A stretch of 8,957 nucleotides of DNA. Source: Dehalococcoidia bacterium (GTDB lineage Bacteria; Chloroflexota; Dehalococcoidia; GIF9; AB-539-J10). Both the position numbers and the translations under genes were made by a program. How positions within the stretch are numbered: position 1 is the first letter of the stretch; the number at the start of each line of letters is the position of its first letter. The notes beneath the pieces were generated by a model. The model had not been told where the DNA came from. It did not search any database and saw only the letters and a list, made by a program, of their open reading frames with translations. Shown piece after piece: positions 6,021 through 8,957 of this stretch. Where the stretch lies: positions 1 to 8,957 of the forward strand of contig JAUVYD010000039.1 of assembly GCA_030603265.1 (NCBI GenBank), read 5' to 3'.

Positions 6021-6602
6021 ATGGACGACGAACCTCCCGTACGGTTAGCCCCGCTGGAAGACTCCCACGTCGCGCGGTACCTGTCGCTTTCCGCCGACCC
6101 GGTGCTCATCGACACGATGGGCTGGAAGCCTTACGACCCGGACGACGCGGAGCGATTCCTGCGCTACGTTGAGAACATCACCGTGCCCCACTTAATGGGC
6201 GGCCGGACCGTCGCCCTGAGCATCGTCAGCACGGCAGACGGCACACCGGTCGGCTATCTATCTCTCAAGGGCGTGAGGGAAGGCGGCACCGGCGCCGAGA
6301 TTGGCCTCGCCATCATGGATAAGGACTACCGCGGCCGTGGGCTCGGTACAATAGCACTTCGGCTGGCCGCCGACTACGCCTTCGACGAGCTGGAGCTGTC
6401 CGTACTCGTGCTCACCGTCTTCCCCGGCAACGAGCCCGCCATCCGCTCATACGAGAAGGTCGGCTTCAAGAAGACCGAACTGCTCAAAGAGGCCTTTGAG
6501 ATGGCAGACGAGACCTTCGCCGACATGTGGGTGATGGAGTTGTCTCGCGACGACTTCGCTGCCGCACAGGTCAATGCGGAATCCGCCGCCGGGACCCTCT
6601 GA
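6021..6602 (+). CDS. GNAT family N-acetyltransferase (RimJ/RimL-like)
   Basis: This 193-residue cytosolic enzyme is expected to move an acetyl group from acetyl-CoA to an amine on a small molecule or protein; the acceptor is not predictable. The acetyl-CoA pyrophosphate loop RGRGLG is at 104-109 in motif A (EIGLAIMDKDYRGRGLG), followed by motif B with NEPAIRSYEKVGFK at 137-150, the classic GNAT finish. The N-terminus VRLAPLEDSH is a usual family opening. The reading frame stays open far upstream, to 5589, but that part is antisense to the HhH gene and has no family similarity. ATG 6021 fits the family start and sits just after a promoter. It is the only plus-strand gene in the window, divergent from the HhH gene and convergent with the genes to its right. 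Confidence 0.92.
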   Translation: MDDEPPVRLAPLEDSHVARYLSLSADPVLIDTMGWKPYDPDDAERFLRYVENITVPHLMGGRTVALSIVSTADGTPVGYLSLKGVREGGTGAEIGLAIMDKDYRGRGLGTIALRLAADYAFDELELSVLVLTVFPGNEPAIRSYEKVGFKKTELLKEAFEMADETFADMWVMELSRDDFAAAQVNAESAAGTL

Positions 6603-6608
6603 CGGAGA

Positions 6609-6777
6609 CTACCCACCGAAGCTCCTGGAGAGCTCCTCAAACACGCTCATCGTCATCTCCCTGTCGCTGCCATTCCCACGTTTCCTGCATCTTCTTGCGA
6701 GCTTCCGCAGGCTCACCGCTCAGAACGGAGACAAGGCTGTTCGGACAATCGCCACAGCCAGAACCTCTCCCTGCCAC
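6609..6777 (-). pseudogene. Possible small or broken gene downstream of the DUF6946-like gene
   Basis: Two overlapping minus-strand frames look partly protein-like. One, from GTG 6777 to the stop at 6637, would give 46 residues with a CGDCP motif and a charged C-terminus (ETWEWQRQGDDDERV). The other ends at TAG 6609 with MSVFEELSRSFGG. A single missing base in the GTTTG run near 6639-6641 would join them as DERV-FEELSRSFGG. GC at third codon positions favours the second frame and does not settle the first. No family is recognised. It could equally be plain intergenic sequence between convergent genes. Confidence 0.22.
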
Positions 6778-6867
6778 GTGCCAGTCACCCGTGCGGCGCA
6801 AAGGCGACGTTGTCTTGCATAGAGAAGCATCAGCGCCCGCTATGTACAGGGCCCTTCAGATTCCGCG

Positions 6868-7536
6868 TCACTCATGGCCCGCGTCCCGAACCCACGAGAG
6901 GAAGAGCCTGCGCATCTGAGTGCGGTGCGCCTCGACAACGCCGTCGGCCACGGCAGTCGTGCTGAAGAGCCGGCAGAACAGAGAGTAGTCCCGAAAGCCT
7001 TCGTCCGTCCCCGCAAAGGAGTGCACGACCATCAACGCAGTCGGCGCCTCGAATCTCTCCGCAACGACAAGCGCACCGGCGGCCTGAAGGAACAGGCGGT
7101 AGCGCGCCGATTGTATCTCCCCGATGTCCGCGCCAAGGACTTCACACAGGTAAGACAGTAGCCGCATCTTCGTCCTGGCGCCCTCAACGAGCCATTCACA
7201 CACCATGGGACCGAGCGCCCCCGTTGCAGTCCCTTCCACCATCACGGACACAAGGCCACGCCTGCCCTTCGCGAGCACGAAGAGGTCACTTGTGGACGGG
7301 CCGTCATCACCCAACAGCGGCAACTCATACTCCGGGAAGGCCGCCAGCATCTCAAGCCCCTGCAGAGTGTCCTCTCCCGAGGCGTCCAGGACCCGTTGCA
7401 CTGCGGGAGGGAACCCGCCTGCTCTCAGCCACGCACGAGCGAGCGAGTCCGCAGGAGAGCCATCCTTTCGCTCCGTGCTCGCGCGGAATTGCGTCCAATC
7501 TTCAGGTGCCCGTGCGGGTACGAAAAACCGGTCCAT
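6868..7536 (-). CDS. Conserved hypothetical protein resembling DUF6946
   Basis: The protein has 222 residues from the chosen start. I recognise it tentatively by the core SDLFVLA...GLVSVMVEG...GPMVCEWL (about 83-117), then an arginine-containing stretch with a long helix, and AERFEAPTALMVVHSF near 159-174. The core has the look of a PD-(D/E)xK fold, Asp then Val-Glu-Gly, but where related sequences as I remember them read VEGKV this one reads VEGTA, so the usual catalytic lysine seems lost. The function is unknown. ATG 7545 directly abuts the GAGAGGAG Shine-Dalgarno and cannot use it, whereas ATG 7536 lies 9 nt from it and is preferred. The gene follows the UDG-like gene on the same strand after about 100 bp that contain a dyad. 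Confidence 0.75.
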   Translation of the reverse strand: MDRFFVPARAPEDWTQFRASTERKDGSPADSLARAWLRAGGFPPAVQRVLDASGEDTLQGLEMLAAFPEYELPLLGDDGPSTSDLFVLAKGRRGLVSVMVEGTATGALGPMVCEWLVEGARTKMRLLSYLCEVLGADIGEIQSARYRLFLQAAGALVVAERFEAPTALMVVHSFAGTDEGFRDYSLFCRLFSTTAVADGVVEAHRTQMRRLFLSWVRDAGHE

Positions 7537-7545
7537 CCTGGCCAT

Positions 7546-7553
7546 CTCCTCTC
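7546..7553 (-). promoter_or_regulatory. Shine-Dalgarno that decides the start of the DUF6946-like gene
   Basis: GAGAGGAG on the minus strand ends one base before ATG 7545 but 9 nt before ATG 7536. The spacing argues for initiation at 7536 rather than at the longer alternative. Confidence 0.7.
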
Positions 7554-7600
7554 AACAGCTTGTCAGGTGCGATTGCGCATGCCCCTGCCCGCTGCGGTTC

Positions 7601-7620
7601 ATGTCACCTGAGTATGACAT
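7601..7620. promoter_or_regulatory. 20-bp dyad, possible operator for the DUF6946-like gene
   Basis: ATGTCA-N8-TGACAT is a perfect 6+6 inverted repeat between the UDG-like stop (7642) and the DUF6946-like start (7536). The layout is typical of a GntR/HTH dimer site. An AT-leaning stem without a following T-run makes a terminator unlikely. No strong promoter hexamers were found around it. Confidence 0.4.
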
Positions 7621-7641
7621 ACACAGGGTGCGTGAGCCCGC

Positions 7642-8310
7642 TCAGACCCACTCCTTCGCGAAGGAGACGTACCTGTCCCAGCGGGCAATGTAGAAGCGAT
7701 GCTTGCGCGCCGTGTTGATGTGCGGAAAGGGAATCAGCACGCGCCCAAGAACGTTGTCCCCCGGCTCCACGACCCTGAACTCGCCCTTGCGCCCGCGTTC
7801 CCACTCAGGCGTATAGCCCCAGTAGTCGCGTACCTGCTGGCTCACGCCCGGGTTGTTGAGCGAGGAGAGGACCGGCTGCCCGAGCGTGAGCACAGACACG
7901 CCGGGGAACTCCGCCACCTCTTCTTGCAACAGCGAAAGCCAGTGAGGTCCGGAGAGGGCGATAAGGTCGACATCCCTGAGCTGGGCCGGAGGCACAGTGA
8001 AGAAGCCCTTCACGAGGTTGGTCACGTACGCGTGCTCCTCCATGACCAGTCCCAGCGAGGCACAGAGGAATGAGAGGTAGGTCCGCAGCGGACCCTCCCT
8101 GTTCCTCATGTCCAGCACCGTCCTTATCTCACGCCGGCGCCGACGCGTCCCCACAGTGGGGTCCTGACCGAGAATCATCAGCCGGATGTGGCCGCCGCCT
8201 CGCACGGGAGCAGGTATCTCAAGGTCCGACTCCACGTCAAGGTAGTCACCAAGCACAGGGTCGGCCGCCAGTTCTTCGACAATCGACTGAGCACGTTTAC
8301 GCACGTCCAC
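7642..8310 (-). CDS. Uracil-DNA glycosylase superfamily protein
   Basis: This 222-residue, probably cytosolic protein has the three landmarks of the UDG fold: ILGQDPTV at 46-53 (motif 1, with D50 at the water-activating Asp position of family 1 GQDPY enzymes), YVTNLVKGFFTVPP at 95-108 (like the TNVVKCRPP region of family 4/5), and PFPHIN at 194-199 at the place of the HPSP-type DNA-intercalation motif, followed by a basic segment (ARKHRFYIARW). It may remove uracil or another damaged base from DNA, but many fold members are uncharacterised, and the variant motifs here argue against naming it a canonical Ung. GTG 8310 is chosen because AGGAGGT lies 4 nt upstream. It has its own promoter-like element and lies upstream of the DUF6946-like gene. 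Confidence 0.85.
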   Translation of the reverse strand: MDVRKRAQSIVEELAADPVLGDYLDVESDLEIPAPVRGGGHIRLMILGQDPTVGTRRRRREIRTVLDMRNREGPLRTYLSFLCASLGLVMEEHAYVTNLVKGFFTVPPAQLRDVDLIALSGPHWLSLLQEEVAEFPGVSVLTLGQPVLSSLNNPGVSQQVRDYWGYTPEWERGRKGEFRVVEPGDNVLGRVLIPFPHINTARKHRFYIARWDRYVSFAKEWV

Positions 8311-8314
8311 TTCA

Positions 8315-8346
8315 ACCTCCTGGGAAAAGCTCAGACGATTCTAGCA
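8315..8346 (-). promoter_or_regulatory. Extended -10 promoter and strong Shine-Dalgarno of the UDG-like gene
   Basis: On the minus strand TGC-TAGAAT (8346-8338) is an extended -10 element, with TG one base before a five-of-six -10. Transcription would begin near 8331, giving a leader of about 20 nt that carries the near-consensus AGGAGGT (8321-8315). No good -35 is present, as is common with extended -10 promoters. Confidence 0.55.
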
Positions 8347-8361
8347 CGAAGACCCGCGCGC

Positions 8362-8477
8362 TCATTCGATGATGGCGTAGTCGCCCTCCTGGCCGTCGAG
8401 CTCCCCGGCCGGAGATAGGCCGTGCCCGTTTCCAGCTCCAGGATGTGAATATGCTGTTCCCCCTCGACGCTGCTCAC
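8362..8477 (-). pseudogene. Small protein gene with a probable 1-nt frameshift
   Basis: On the minus strand, just after the methyltransferase stop, one frame reads VRDFSPFVSSVEGEQHIHIL and continues ELETGTAYLRPG with high GC at third codon positions. Near the C-run at 8403-8406 the natural sequence continues in another frame as ELDGQEGDYAIIE and ends at TGA 8364-8362, again with very high third-position GC. The competing continuous frame through the first half has low third-position GC and looks non-coding. One missing G in the coding-strand GGGG would join them into a protein of roughly 40-45 residues. GTG 8477 is the first start in the upstream frame; the true start may lie earlier. No family is recognised. 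Confidence 0.4.
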
Positions 8478-8521
8478 GAATGGGCTGAAGTCCCGGACTC
8501 CACCTCTTCCGGCAGCAGAGT

Positions 8522-8957
8522 CTACGCTGGAGAGCCGCTTCTCATGGCAGTGAGATACACGCACCCGGTAGGACTGTCCAGCATCTCGGCACGGTCCACG
8601 CTGAACCCCGCAGCTTCCACCCACTCACCAAGCCGTTGCGGACTCAGACTGCCATCACCCTGCTTCGGCGGCGCGCCAAACGTCCTCAAGTACCTGAGAC
8701 CCAGCTTCGAACGCTCGAGCCAACTCATGCCAACGGACGTCACGTCCATCGCTATCAGCCGGCCTCCCGGCCGCAGGACGCGGTAGCTCTCCGCAATGGC
8801 CAGGGAGGGCCGCTCTACCACGTGGATGACGTTGACTATGACAACCGCGTCGAAGCACTCCGGGGCGAACCCGCAGTCCATGCAATCGGCCTTCTGCACC
8901 GTCACGTTGGGGAAGCCGCGCAGGTGCTGCCGCGCCGCAGCCAGCATTTCATCCGAA
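8522..8957 (-). CDS. Class I SAM-dependent methyltransferase, N-terminus outside window
   Basis: The gene enters from the right edge; its frame stays open to the boundary (SDEM precedes ATG 8947, itself an internal codon), so the glycine-rich SAM-binding motif I is missing from view. Visible are the motif II start EMLAAARQHL, then DCMDCGFAPECFDAVVIVNV, where the acidic end of strand 4 lies, HVVERPSLAIAESYRVLRPG (the standard post-motif of Methyltransf_11 proteins), and MDVTS. The C-terminal helices, WLERSKLGLRYL and GEWVEAAGFSVDRAEML, are typical of small-molecule methyltransferases. The substrate is unknown. About 143 residues are present, probably around two thirds of the protein. The short frameshifted gene at 8362-8477 follows it closely and may have been co-transcribed. 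Confidence 0.88.
   Translation of the reverse strand, partial: SDEMLAAARQHLRGFPNVTVQKADCMDCGFAPECFDAVVIVNVIHVVERPSLAIAESYRVLRPGGRLIAMDVTSVGMSWLERSKLGLRYLRTFGAPPKQGDGSLSPQRLGEWVEAAGFSVDRAEMLDSPTGCVYLTAMRSGSPA

Noticed and set aside
6620..6634. AGCTC-N5-GAGCT hairpin after the GNAT gene as a terminator
   Set aside because: The stem is only 5 bp and no T-run follows on either strand.
1..8957. tRNA, rRNA, CRISPR array, insertion sequence or phage genes
   Set aside because: No cloverleaf-like sequence, regularly spaced repeats, transposase or integrase motifs were found on either strand; the only long repeat is inside the kinase gene.

Overview
The window is GC-rich DNA, densely coded and mostly on the minus strand, with frequent GTG/TTG starts. 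It looks like a chromosomal segment of a free-living bacterium. The mix of genes (a sodium-coupled transporter, a multi-PAS kinase, a COG0731-type radical SAM protein, a Cdd1-type HhH protein, a UDG-like protein) would fit Chloroflexota such as Dehalococcoidia. That assignment is a guess from gene character, not a phylogenetic result. I saw no rRNA, tRNA, CRISPR array, transposase or phage gene.

Layout: 1-1130 (minus) is the N-terminal 376 residues of a neurotransmitter:sodium symporter that runs off the left edge. 1182-1680 holds no convincing gene but contains a perfect 11-bp inverted repeat. 1681-4355 (minus) is one large soluble histidine kinase gene (five PAS domains, HisKA_3, HATPase_c). 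It is split into two overlapping frames by a 2-nt insertion that shows clearly when the two duplicated PAS units inside the gene are aligned. 4424-5410 (minus) is a COG0731-type radical SAM protein and 5532-5801 (minus) a small helix-hairpin-helix protein of the Cdd1 type. A 219-bp divergent intergenic region with several dyads separates the latter from a plus-strand GNAT acetyltransferase (6021-6602), whose promoter lies so close to its ATG that the mRNA would be almost leaderless.

6868-7536 (minus) is a protein resembling the DUF6946 family, and 7642-8310 (minus) is a uracil-DNA-glycosylase-superfamily protein with an excellent Shine-Dalgarno and an extended -10. Upstream of it, 8362-8477 looks like the end of a small protein gene carrying a 1-nt frameshift, and 8522-8957 (minus) is the C-terminal part of a class I methyltransferase that runs off the right edge.

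The genes do not form one obvious pathway: they look like several short transcription units for transport, sensing, RNA or cofactor modification, and DNA- or nucleotide-related functions. Up to three small indels (kinase, the ORF at 8362, and possibly the region at 6609-6777) suggest either several decaying genes or residual sequencing/assembly errors. The kinase frameshift is the best-supported unusual feature.
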